Assembly: GCF_003259895.1 (NCBI RefSeq)
Contig: NZ_QLME01000024.1
Span: 1 to 50,017 of the forward strand
From: Halanaerobium saccharolyticum
GTDB taxonomy: Bacteria > Bacillota > Halanaerobiia > Halanaerobiales > Halanaerobiaceae
Direction of reading: 5' to 3'
Length of the DNA stretch: 50,017 nt
The notes under the pieces are model-generated. The model was not told the origin of the DNA and made no database searches. It saw only the letters and a list, made by a program, of their open reading frames with translations. Shown here in pieces: positions 8,065 to 14,893 of this stretch. Within the stretch, counting starts at the first letter, position 1. Every line of letters starts with the position of its first letter. The position numbers were made by a program, and so were the translations under genes.

Positions 8065-9555
8065 ATGAGAAATAAAGAATATTTATTGGCCGTAGACCAG
8101 AGCACTTCTGGAACCAAAGCTTTAATCATAAATAAAAAAGGTAAAATTATCAAAAAAGATATGCTGGAACATCAACAATTCTATCCACAATCAGTTTGGG
8201 TGGAGCATGATCCGGAAGAAATATATCAAAATACAATTAAGGTAATAAAAAAAGTGATAAATGATTCTGAAATAGCTTCTGGACAGATAAAATCTCTTAG
8301 TATTACCAATCAGCGAGAAACAGCAGTTGTCTGGGATAAAGCCACTGGTAAACCAGTCTATAATGCGGTTGTCTGGCAGTGTCAGCGGGGCGAAAAAATC
8401 TGTAATGAATTAAAAGAAAAAGGTTATCAAAAATTATTTAGAGAAAAAACAGGACTTCTAATTGATCCTTACTTTTCTGCTACGGGAATTAAATGGATTT
8501 TAGATAATGTTAAGGGTGTTAGAGAAAAGGTAGAAAATGGGGAAGTGGTTTTTGGAACAATTGACAGCTGGTTAATTTATAAGCTGACAAATAAAAAAGT
8601 ACATGCTACTGATTTTTCAAATGCATCAAGAACTATGCTATACAATATCAAAGACCTTTGCTGGGACAAAGAAATAATGAAGATCCTGGATATTCCGGAG
8701 CAGATGGCACCTGAGGTAAAATATTCTGATGAAATATTTGCCTACACTACACTGAATGACTTTTTAGATCAGCCAATACCTATTGTAGGAGTGCTGGGTG
8801 ATTCTCATGCTGCTTTATTTGGTCAAAAATGTTTCGAAAAAGGAATGGCAAAAGTTACATATGGTACCGGGTCCTCGATAGCCATGAATATTGGTGATGA
8901 ATATAAAATTTCTGATAAAGGAATTGTAACTTCAATAGGTTGGGGGCTTAATAATAAAATTGAATATATATACGAAGGTAATATTCACTCTACAGGAGCC
9001 ACTATCAAGTGGATAGTAAAAAACTTGAAATTGATTTCAGATGAAAAAGATTCGGAAAAAATTGCTTTAGAACTTGAAAATAATGGTGGAGTGTATTTCA
9101 TCCCTGCATTTGTTGGGCTGGGAGCTCCCTACTGGAAGAATGATGTTAAGGCAGGGATTGTCGGTATCACCTTTGAGACCAGAAAAGAACATATTGTTAG
9201 AGCTGCCCTGGAATCGATAGCTTATCAGATCAAAGATGTTGTTGACCTGATGACAGAAGAAGCTGAAATTGAGATTAAGGAAATTAAAGTTGATGGGGGC
9301 CCAACTCAGAATAAATTTTTAATGCAGTTTCAGTCAGATATGCTTGGGGTACCAGTTTATAAAAGTGAATTTGAAGAGCTTTCTGCAATTGGAGCTGCTT
9401 ATTTAGGTGGATTAACAACAGGATTTTGGGAATCGCAGGCTGAACTTAGATTATTAAATGAAAATGCAACAGTTTATAAAAGTAATTTGAAAGACAAGCT
9501 AAAAAGCAAATATTATAAAGATTGGCAAGAAGCTTTAGCTAAATTAATTAACTAA
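8065..9555 (+). CDS. FGGY-family carbohydrate kinase, putative apulose kinase
   Basis: This 496-residue FGGY kinase phosphorylates a sugar or polyol in the cytosol with ATP. The N-terminal phosphate loop is AVDQSTSGTKALI, followed by SITNQRET, the substrate-site segment VVWQCQRG, and the second ATPase-domain motifs GDSHAALFGQ, TYGTGSSIAMN and DGGPTQNKFLMQFQSD. The overall layout is glycerol-kinase-like. However, the first loop differs from typical GlpK (DQGTTSSRA), and there are no glycerol genes around it. Its position directly after isomerase, GH140-like and split transketolase genes makes a ketopentose kinase, such as apulose kinase, the better guess. The start is ATG behind AAAGGGGG. Family is certain, substrate is not. 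Confidence 0.88.
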   Translation: MRNKEYLLAVDQSTSGTKALIINKKGKIIKKDMLEHQQFYPQSVWVEHDPEEIYQNTIKVIKKVINDSEIASGQIKSLSITNQRETAVVWDKATGKPVYNAVVWQCQRGEKICNELKEKGYQKLFREKTGLLIDPYFSATGIKWILDNVKGVREKVENGEVVFGTIDSWLIYKLTNKKVHATDFSNASRTMLYNIKDLCWDKEIMKILDIPEQMAPEVKYSDEIFAYTTLNDFLDQPIPIVGVLGDSHAALFGQKCFEKGMAKVTYGTGSSIAMNIGDEYKISDKGIVTSIGWGLNNKIEYIYEGNIHSTGATIKWIVKNLKLISDEKDSEKIALELENNGGVYFIPAFVGLGAPYWKNDVKAGIVGITFETRKEHIVRAALESIAYQIKDVVDLMTEEAEIEIKEIKVDGGPTQNKFLMQFQSDMLGVPVYKSEFEELSAIGAAYLGGLTTGFWESQAELRLLNENATVYKSNLKDKLKSKYYKDWQEALAKLIN

Positions 9556-9606
9556 CTGTAATAGGGTTGGGCTTATATTTTATCTTGAATCTCTTTCTTT
9601 GATAAA

Positions 9607-9670
9607 ATTTACTAAATTTACTAAAATTTTAGCTTATTTAATTGATTAATTTAGTAAATGCAGATATAAT
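9607..9670 (+). promoter_or_regulatory. Promoter of lacI-type gene with operator-like repeats
   Basis: TTGATT at 9642-9647 and TATAAT at 9665-9670 are 17 bp apart. The spacer contains TTTAGTAAAT (9650-9659). Its reverse complement ATTTACTAAA occurs twice in tandem upstream (9607-9616 and 9616-9625). An inverted repeat inside the promoter spacer is a typical site for autorepression by the LacI-family protein encoded at 9716. The same sites could also act through looping. The binding protein is inferred. Confidence 0.6.
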
Positions 9671-9715
9671 TAAAGTAATAATATAATTGCCTAGTTCAGA
9701 AAGAGAGGGTTAATA

Positions 9716-10741
9716 ATGGGAAAAGTGAAATTAGATGATATTGCAGAAGTCGCTGGTGTTTCAAAAGCAACAGTATCAAATGCATTGAATAATAGAAAAG
9801 GTGTTGGAAAAGAAACTAAAGATAGAATTATAGAGATAGCTAATGAACTTGGATATAATAAGACAAATAGTTCTACATCAAAAGCTCCGAAATCTATCAG
9901 AATAATAATGTATAAAAAACATGGTTATGTTGTTTCGGATACACCATTCTTTTCTAATTTGCTAGAGGGTATACAAAAAGAATGCCGGGATGAAGGATAT
10001 GAAATGATGATTTCTCATTTATCTAGAAATGAAGAAAATTATAAAAAAATAATAAATGATATTAGTAATGATAGTTCTTCAGGGTATTTAATATTAGCAA
10101 CAGAAATGATAGAAGAAGATCTAAATGATTTTGATTTATTAAATAAACCTGTAGTATTACTTGATAGTTTCTTCAAAAATAGAGACTATGACCAGGTAGT
10201 GATTGATAATTATAGCGCTTCCTATAAAGGAACTCAAAGGCTTATAGAAAAAGGACATAAGAATATTGGTTATTTACACAGTTCTGTATATATAAATAAC
10301 TTTTATTATAGAAAATTAGGATTTGAAGATGCTATAAAGGAATCAGGGATTAAGATTAATGAAGATTATCAATTCAGGTTAGAGCCTACAATTGAGGGAT
10401 CATATCAACAGATGAGAGAAATTTTATTGACACAAAATCCTGAGCTGCCCACTTCTTTTTTTGCTGATAATGATATTATAGCTTTTGGTGCTGTAAAAGC
10501 ACTAAAAGAATATGGTGTTAAAATACCGGAAGAAGTCTCTGTGATAGGATTTGATGATATGCCATACTGCGAAATATGTGAACCTAAAATGTCTACAGTT
10601 AAGGTGCATAAACAGTATTTAGGAGAAGTAGCAGTAAAAAGATTAATTGAAAAGATAGAACTAGATGACTGGGTAAATCAGAAAATAGAAATAAGTACAG
10701 AACTTGTTGAAAGAAATAGTATAAAAAATATTAATACTTAA
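9716..10741 (+). CDS. LacI-family transcriptional regulator (region 1)
   Basis: This 341-residue regulator has an N-terminal helix-turn-helix ([20 protein letters not shown], about residues 5-24), the hinge region and a periplasmic-binding-protein-like effector domain (residues 60 to the end) with the family signature ISVIGFDDM-like [13 protein letters not shown] near residue 280. LacI proteins bind palindromic operators and release or tighten on sugar binding. It follows the sugar operon with its own promoter and operator-like repeats, so it probably represses that operon and itself. The ribosome-binding site is AGAGAGGG. It resembles the 34-codon LacI stub at 4870 closely, which suggests a duplication of the regulator N-terminus within the locus. 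Confidence 0.92.
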   Translation: MGKVKLDDIAEVAGVSKATVSNALNNRKGVGKETKDRIIEIANELGYNKTNSSTSKAPKSIRIIMYKKHGYVVSDTPFFSNLLEGIQKECRDEGYEMMISHLSRNEENYKKIINDISNDSSSGYLILATEMIEEDLNDFDLLNKPVVLLDSFFKNRDYDQVVIDNYSASYKGTQRLIEKGHKNIGYLHSSVYINNFYYRKLGFEDAIKESGIKINEDYQFRLEPTIEGSYQQMREILLTQNPELPTSFFADNDIIAFGAVKALKEYGVKIPEEVSVIGFDDMPYCEICEPKMSTVKVHKQYLGEVAVKRLIEKIELDDWVNQKIEISTELVERNSIKNINT

Positions 10742-10762
10742 AAATAAATAAAGGTGGTTAAA

Positions 10763-10963
10763 TTGAATTATAGTATTCCAGATAAAAAGAAAGCAAGAGT
10801 AATTGTTAATACTGATGCCAAAAATGAAGTAGATGATCAAGATATGAATTATATACATACAGGTAAAAATCGGCCTATTAGAGTCTATGAAAACCTTGAC
10901 TCACATTTCATTTTAGGTGATTTTTATGCTAAACTGGCTCATTTTAATAAAAATCGGGGCTAG
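10763..10963 (+). pseudogene. Nucleoside-hydrolase-like remnant with internal deletion
   Basis: A TTG start behind AGGTGG gives a 66-residue frame. The first part (KARVIVNTDAKNEVDDQ) is the N-terminal active-site motif of nucleoside-hydrolase-like/DUF1593 proteins, where an Asp-rich loop binds calcium. The remainder (NRPIRVYENLDSHFILGDFY, then AKLAHF) looks like the C-terminal end of the same family. The several hundred residues normally between them are absent, so this is a gene collapsed by an in-frame internal deletion. A GTG at 10754 is an alternative start. It lies 21 bp after the LacI gene and before a strong terminator, so it was once the last gene of that unit. Confidence 0.7.
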
Positions 10964-10986
10964 GAGTACAATTTAATAGAAAGTTT

Positions 10987-11022
10987 AAAGCCGGGATCCT
11001 TCCACAGGATCCCGGCTTTTTT
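10987..11022 (+). terminator. Intrinsic terminator
   Basis: A perfect 14-bp stem (AAAGCCGGGATCCT at 10987-11000 with 11006-11019) and a 5-nt loop are followed by T residues to 11022. It ends the LacI/remnant unit. A closely similar hairpin occurs at 12201-12233, on the other side of the Rpn-like gene. Confidence 0.93.
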
Positions 11023-11190
11023 GAAACTATTAGAAAGATGGCTGGACTCAATAATCACTGCATTTCTGCTGCAAAAGTTATTAAGAAAGTAATTATATTG
11101 GTTATTCAAAACTATAATATCTAACTTTATTTCCAAATTATTCTATGATATACTTTATATAGTATAAATATTAGAAATGGAGGAAAATTA

Positions 11191-12090
11191 ATGCAGCATT
11201 TTGATGTGACGGCTCACAACTATGATTTTGTGTTTAAAGACTCTTTTAATCTCTTTAAAAATGATATTGCTGATTTTTTAAAGGTCGAGATGCCTGGAAT
11301 TGCTTCCTATCTGGAAACTGAGTTTACAGAAGTGGAAACAAATACAGAAAGGATGGATTTAAATTTCAAGCTGGAAGATGGGTCAATCCTGCATTTAGAA
11401 GAAGAAATTGAGGTTTCTGTTGACGATCTGATTCGTTTTGCTTCCTATGACTTAAAGTTGTATAATAGATATAGAGATAGGATTCGGACTATAATTTTAT
11501 GTATTAAGGGATATCCCGCTTCAGAGGCAGCTTTTAATGCCGGCAGTCTGGGATATAATACAACTGTTGTTAACATGTCTGATAAAGATGGTAAAGAAAA
11601 GCTGAAAGAATTAAAAGATAAAATAGAAAAGAAGGAAAAGATAAATTATCTTGACTTAATATTTCTTCCGCTGATGAAGAGTGACCAGAAGATGGTTAAG
11701 AGGGTTAAAGAAACTATTGAACTGGAAGATAAGCTGGATGCCGATCAAAAATTTAAGAATAATCTAGCTGCACTAACTATTGTTTTATGTGACAAATTTT
11801 TAAGCAGTGAAAATATGATAGAACTATGGAGGGATCGCAAAATGGTTAAATTTTTTAAATATGTAGAAGAGCAGGGCAAGAAAAAAGGAAAAGAAGAAGG
11901 CAAAATTGAAGGGAAACAGGAAGAAGCACGATTAATCCTGATGAGGCAAATCAAGGCTAAATTTGGTGATACAGATAATGAAATTATTAAGTTAATTAAT
12001 AGGGCTGAGCTGAGTAAAATTGAAGATTTAAGCGAGAAAATAATAACTTCAGATTCAACAGAAGATATAATAGACTTTTTGAAACATTAA
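11191..12090 (+). CDS. Rpn-family PD-(D/E)XK nuclease (recombination-promoting nuclease/putative transposase)
   Basis: This 299-residue protein matches the Rpn/PD-(D/E)XK nuclease 'transposase' family. The core shows Asp56 in the MDLNFKLEDG hairpin and an acidic strand LHLEEEIE (Glu70-Glu72), at the place where the family has its E-x-Q-type catalytic pair. The C-terminal third is charged and helical, with a Lys/Glu/Gly-rich linker (GKKKGKEEGKIEGKQEE, about 226-242) and a DUF4351-like end (LILMRQIKAKFGD). Rpn proteins are DNA endonucleases linked to RecA-independent recombination and often behave as selfish or defence genes. It stands alone, with similar terminators upstream and downstream. 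The start is ATG behind TGGAGG. Confidence 0.85.
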   Translation: MQHFDVTAHNYDFVFKDSFNLFKNDIADFLKVEMPGIASYLETEFTEVETNTERMDLNFKLEDGSILHLEEEIEVSVDDLIRFASYDLKLYNRYRDRIRTIILCIKGYPASEAAFNAGSLGYNTTVVNMSDKDGKEKLKELKDKIEKKEKINYLDLIFLPLMKSDQKMVKRVKETIELEDKLDADQKFKNNLAALTIVLCDKFLSSENMIELWRDRKMVKFFKYVEEQGKKKGKEEGKIEGKQEEARLILMRQIKAKFGDTDNEIIKLINRAELSKIEDLSEKIITSDSTEDIIDFLKH

Positions 12091-12105
12091 TAGAAGCAAG
12101 TAAAC

Positions 12106-12138
12106 AAACCGGCCGGGATTAAAACCTCAGCCGGTTTT
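12106..12138 (+). terminator. Intrinsic terminator after the Rpn-like gene
   Basis: AAACCGGC at 12106-12113 pairs with GCCGGTTT at 12130-12137 and leads into TTTTATTTAT. It lies 15 bp after the stop codon. Confidence 0.75.
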
Positions 12139-12200
12139 ATTTATAGAAAGTAATAGTTGAATTTTGAGAATTTTTAATAGAATACTGCAGAAATTTCAGG

Positions 12201-12233
12201 GCCAGGATCTTATCATAAGATCCCGGCTTTTTT
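12201..12233 (+). terminator. Second intrinsic terminator, similar to the one at 10987
   Basis: GCC, one mismatch, then GGATCTTAT pair with ATAAGATCC and GGC around a single-base centre, followed by a run of T to 12233. Its right half (GATCCCGGCTTTTTT) is shared with the hairpin at 10987-11022. No gene lies between it and the terminator at 12106, so it may be a relic of an insertion boundary. Confidence 0.8.
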
Positions 12234-12315
12234 AGGTTAATAAAATATTTTAGGAGATTTTAAAGAAATTAAATTAATATTTATAAAAATAAGTAAAAAT
12301 TTGCAATATTTTGAC

Positions 12316-12349
12316 TTGAAATAATATACTAATAATGGTATAATACCAT
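12316..12349 (+). promoter_or_regulatory. Promoter with overlapping palindrome before the phage replication module
   Basis: TTGAAA at 12316-12321 and TATAAT at 12339-12344 are 17 bp apart. The -10 box is the centre of the inverted repeat ATGGTA-TAA-TACCAT (12335-12349), a likely repressor site. The rest of the 347-bp spacer from 12091 holds two terminators and two Shine-Dalgarno-like sites. AAAGGAGG near 12390 has no obvious start codon; AGGAGG near 12427 serves the next gene. Confidence 0.6.
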
Positions 12350-12437
12350 AAATTAACATAGTAATAGTTTTTTAACAAATAAAGATTAGAAAGGAGGTTT
12401 ATTTTAGTCGACTGGCAAACCAAACAGGAGGTAGCAA

Positions 12438-13517
12438 ATGAAGTTTAATAAGGTAGATACGAGTTTCTGGATTGACGAGAAAGTAAGAGCCTGGGATGAT
12501 AAAACTAAATTTCTGGCACTATATATTTTAACTAATCAACATAGATATTCTGAAGGTTTATATAGATTACCAAAACATTATATTGCCGGAGATCTGTCAA
12601 TTTCGATTGAAGAAGTTGATCAACTGCTAAATAATTTGATTGGTAATGAATTTATAGCTTATGATGAAAAAAATTCAATAATTTTAATTAAAAGAGCTTT
12701 AAAATATTCTCCCCTCATAAACAAGAATCATCAAAAAGCTGCTCTAAAAAAATTAACTGAACTGCCTAAATCATATTTGTTTAACGAATTCTTAAAGCTG
12801 GCTGAAAAACATAATAATACTTTTGCAAAATACTTAAAGAAAGAACTGGCGGAGTATTTTATTGATCAAGATCCTGATGTGACGGGCGATTCCGATGCTA
12901 TCAGTAATGGTATTGCAGATGGCATTGATGATGCCGTTAATGATGGCATGGGTGATTCTCTAGAACTAGAACTAGCTCCAGCTCTAACTCCAACTCTAGA
13001 ACTAGCTCAATTTAATAAAACATTCGATTCGGATTCAGAAATGGAAATCATATTTATTGAAAATAATTTTGATGGAGATAATACTTCAAACTTGAATAAT
13101 GATTCAGCAGCTGCAGCAGAACAGACTAATTTTGAAGCAGAGAAACTTACCAAAAAATTAATAGACTTAATCTTATCCAATAATTCCAGAGCCAGGGTGC
13201 CGGAGAAGAACATAGAGAATAAACTTTTTAGAAAGTGGTTAGATTCTATTGAAAAACTAAATCGACTGGGTCCTGTAGGGGCTAAAGAAGAAGAAAATAA
13301 GGGTTACAGCTGGCAGGAAATTGATGAGATTATTGAATTTAGTCAGCAGAATGACTTCTGGAAAAGTAATATTTTAAGTGCACAAAAGTTACGAAAACAG
13401 GTGATAGTTCTGGAAAATCAGATGCAGAGAAATGGATATCAGGATCAGGCGGAAGCTAAAATGGATATGCTGGCAGAATTATATGCAGAGGCAAAAGGGG
13501 ATGATTTGGATGGATAA
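12438..13517 (+). CDS. Phage-type replisome organiser / DnaD-like replication protein
   Basis: This 359-residue protein has the layout of phage replication initiators of low-GC Gram-positives. An N-terminal winged-helix domain (about residues 1-110, starting FNKVDTSFWIDEKVRAWDD) should bind DNA. The middle is low-complexity and acidic, with repeated LELE/LTPTLELA segments (about 173-190). The C-terminal helical part ends with the typical FWKSNILSAQKLRKQV motif. Such proteins load the replicative helicase at an origin. The next gene overlaps it by 8 bp and looks like the helicase-loader partner, which supports the call. No capsid, terminase or integrase genes are nearby, so this is a stranded module. 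The start is ATG behind AGGAGG. Confidence 0.75.
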   Translation: MKFNKVDTSFWIDEKVRAWDDKTKFLALYILTNQHRYSEGLYRLPKHYIAGDLSISIEEVDQLLNNLIGNEFIAYDEKNSIILIKRALKYSPLINKNHQKAALKKLTELPKSYLFNEFLKLAEKHNNTFAKYLKKELAEYFIDQDPDVTGDSDAISNGIADGIDDAVNDGMGDSLELELAPALTPTLELAQFNKTFDSDSEMEIIFIENNFDGDNTSNLNNDSAAAAEQTNFEAEKLTKKLIDLILSNNSRARVPEKNIENKLFRKWLDSIEKLNRLGPVGAKEEENKGYSWQEIDEIIEFSQQNDFWKSNILSAQKLRKQVIVLENQMQRNGYQDQAEAKMDMLAELYAEAKGDDLDG

Positions 13518-14070
13518 AAAAGAAATTATTAAACTGCTTACTTATTTAAATCACTGTTATCCCGGGAAATTTAAATTTCCTAAAAAAGCAAAAAGAGAAA
13601 ATGAAATGCTGATCGAAGTCTGGTATGATCTGCTCAAATTTTATGATAATCAGTGTGTGATCACTGTTTTAAAAAAATTAATAATCAACAATGGGCACTG
13701 GCCGCCTTCGGTTGGAGAGATCGTAAAAGAAGTTGAAAGCTTAAAACTGCCGGCTGAAGCCAGAATTACTGCGGGTGAGGCCTGGAGTCTGGTTTTGAGG
13801 TCTGTCAGGAGATATGGTTATTATCGAGCGGGAGAGGCAATGAAGTCCTTACCGCCTAAAGTTAGAGAGACTGTGGAACATTTTGGTGGTTTTACAGCAA
13901 TCTGTCATAGTGACTGCAATAATAATTATGTACGCAGTCATTTTATGAAGCTTTATCAGGAAGTTAACCGCCACAATGAGGAATTAATGTATTTACCTGC
14001 TGCAGTTAGAGATGAGCTGCTTGAGGCAGCTTCTAAAAATGAAAATCAAAATAAGGAGTGGTTGCTGTGA
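13510..14070 (+). CDS. Phage replicative-helicase loader-like protein (G39P-like)
   Basis: The 186-residue protein beginning MDKKEIIKLLTYLNHCYPGK resembles phage proteins of the helicase loader/inhibitor type. Its N-terminal helical region (residues 1-70) contains LIEVWYDLLKFYDNQCVITV and the W-P-P-x-x-G-E-I pattern (GHWPPSVGEIVKEV). The C-terminal part has AWSLVLRSVRRYGYYR and LPPKVRETVEHFGG, as in many phage replication proteins. The start at ATG 13510 is preferred: it sits 9 bp after AGGGG and overlaps the upstream stop. The in-frame ATG at 13501 directly abuts the ribosome-binding site. It probably works with the preceding replisome organiser to place DnaB-type helicase. Confidence 0.7.
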   Translation: MDKKEIIKLLTYLNHCYPGKFKFPKKAKRENEMLIEVWYDLLKFYDNQCVITVLKKLIINNGHWPPSVGEIVKEVESLKLPAEARITAGEAWSLVLRSVRRYGYYRAGEAMKSLPPKVRETVEHFGGFTAICHSDCNNNYVRSHFMKLYQEVNRHNEELMYLPAAVRDELLEAASKNENQNKEWLL

Positions 14071-14387
14071 GACGTGAGGAATTGGTTAAACTATTTGAGG
14101 AAAAAGTCAAAACAGAAAGAAAAATTCCTACTGCCAGAGATATAGATCAAGATCAGAAATTTCCTTCTTATAGGAAATTCAAGAAAAGTTTCGGCAGCCA
14201 GAGAATCAGGCAGGCAGAAGAACTGAGGAAAATAGTTGAGCGTTATAAGTTAAAGTTTAAAATAGATGAGCTGTTCTGTGAGGACTGTAAATTCAACAAA
14301 TTTGAGTGTGGTAATAATATTGAAGACTGCAAAAGTAAGGGTGAATTATATATTAGAATCTTAAAACAAGAATTAAAAAGTCATTAA
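14067..14387 (+). CDS. Small HNAR-like, cysteine-containing phage protein
   Basis: This 106-residue protein starts at GTG 14067, overlapping the previous TGA as GTGA, with AAGGAG 8 bp upstream. An in-frame GTG at 14058 lies on the ribosome-binding site and is less likely. The segment RKIPTARDIDQDQKFPSYRK followed by FKKSFGS resembles the homing-endonuclease-associated repeat (HNAR). Four clustered cysteines follow (FCEDCKF, then ECG and DCKS), which may bind a metal ion. A nuclease catalytic domain is absent. It closes the phage replication module. Its function is unknown. Confidence 0.65.
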   Translation: MRREELVKLFEEKVKTERKIPTARDIDQDQKFPSYRKFKKSFGSQRIRQAEELRKIVERYKLKFKIDELFCEDCKFNKFECGNNIEDCKSKGELYIRILKQELKSH

Positions 14388-14395
14388 GCCGTCTC

Positions 14396-14428
14396 CGGTC
14401 TCTGTGTAAAAGCAGGGGCCGTTTTTTT
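14396..14428 (+). terminator. Intrinsic terminator of the phage module
   Basis: CGGTCTCTG (14396-14404) pairs with CAGGGGCCG (14413-14421), including two G-U pairs, and is followed by seven T residues (14422-14428). It touches the stop codon of the convergent YvrJ gene. Confidence 0.85.
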
Positions 14429-14582
14429 AGTGTTTAAAGTGTTGATCATTGTCGTTAAGCATGATCAAGGTGTCGATTGATTCCTTTAATTCTTTAATTA
14501 AAGGTTCAAACCTGACTAAAAGATAAATTGATAAAACCATTGGAAATCCATAAGAACTGATTAAGTTGAATATTTCTTTCAT
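14427..14582 (-). CDS. YvrJ family small membrane protein
   Basis: This 51-residue protein is encoded on the minus strand (MKEIFNLISSYGFPMVLSIY, then LLVRFEPLIKEL). It matches the YvrJ family: an NYGFP-like turn (SYGFP), one membrane helix of about 15 residues, and an amphipathic tail. The ribosome-binding site on that strand, AAGGGAGG, lies 6-7 bases before the ATG, and a TATAAT-like -10 box lies farther upstream (near 14620). YvrJ proteins are common in Firmicute prophages, though their function is not established. It is convergent with the replication module and shares the terminator region. Confidence 0.8.
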   Translation of the reverse strand: MKEIFNLISSYGFPMVLSIYLLVRFEPLIKELKESIDTLIMLNDNDQHFKH

Positions 14583-14893
14583 GAGAGCCTCCCTTCTAAG
14601 CTTTTCATCTAAACTAATTATATCATAAAAAGTGAGCAGCTGAGTTGGAATATGGCAGAATTTGTCGACTTGTGAATAAAGGAAAAACAGTATATTTCAA
14701 GAAGTATGTAGTTAGATGTAAAAAATTAATTTAAACAAATTATATATGGGGGAGATAATAAAACCTTTGATTATGGCAGGGGAAGACACCAAGATCTAGA
14801 ATAATATTTTAAGAAATCGTTAAGCTTTTAGGAAGGTGCTCTGTTTTTAACAGAAGACTAGGTAATTATTTTTTAATTCTGTGAGGTTATAAA
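14583..14893. other. Intergenic region between phage remnant and defence island
   Basis: These 311 bases carry the minus-strand leader of the YvrJ gene, then AT-rich sequence without a recognisable gene. A short hairpin (TCTGTT/AACAGA, near 14839-14855) lies before the large nuclease-NTPase gene. GGGGGAG near 14750 is a Shine-Dalgarno-like site with no gene behind it. No attachment site or tRNA was seen. Confidence 0.5.

Noticed and set aside
3337-9555. L-fucose degradation operon, based on the FucI-like protein
   Set aside because: No fuculose-phosphate aldolase or mutarotase gene is present, and fucose use does not need a dedicated transketolase or a GH140-like enzyme.
8065-9555. Plain glycerol kinase call for the FGGY kinase
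   Set aside because: The N-terminal loop differs from typical GlpK, and no glycerol facilitator or glycerol-3-phosphate dehydrogenase gene is nearby. Context favours a ketopentose substrate.
13432-13509. Upstream start for the helicase-loader-like protein
   Set aside because: It would overlap the previous gene by more than 80 bp without a ribosome-binding site. ATG 13510 has a good site and an 8-bp overlap.
14583-14893. Attachment site or tRNA at the left edge of the defence island
   Set aside because: No tRNA-like cloverleaf and no direct repeat with the right edge near 34,090-35,200 could be recognised by eye.
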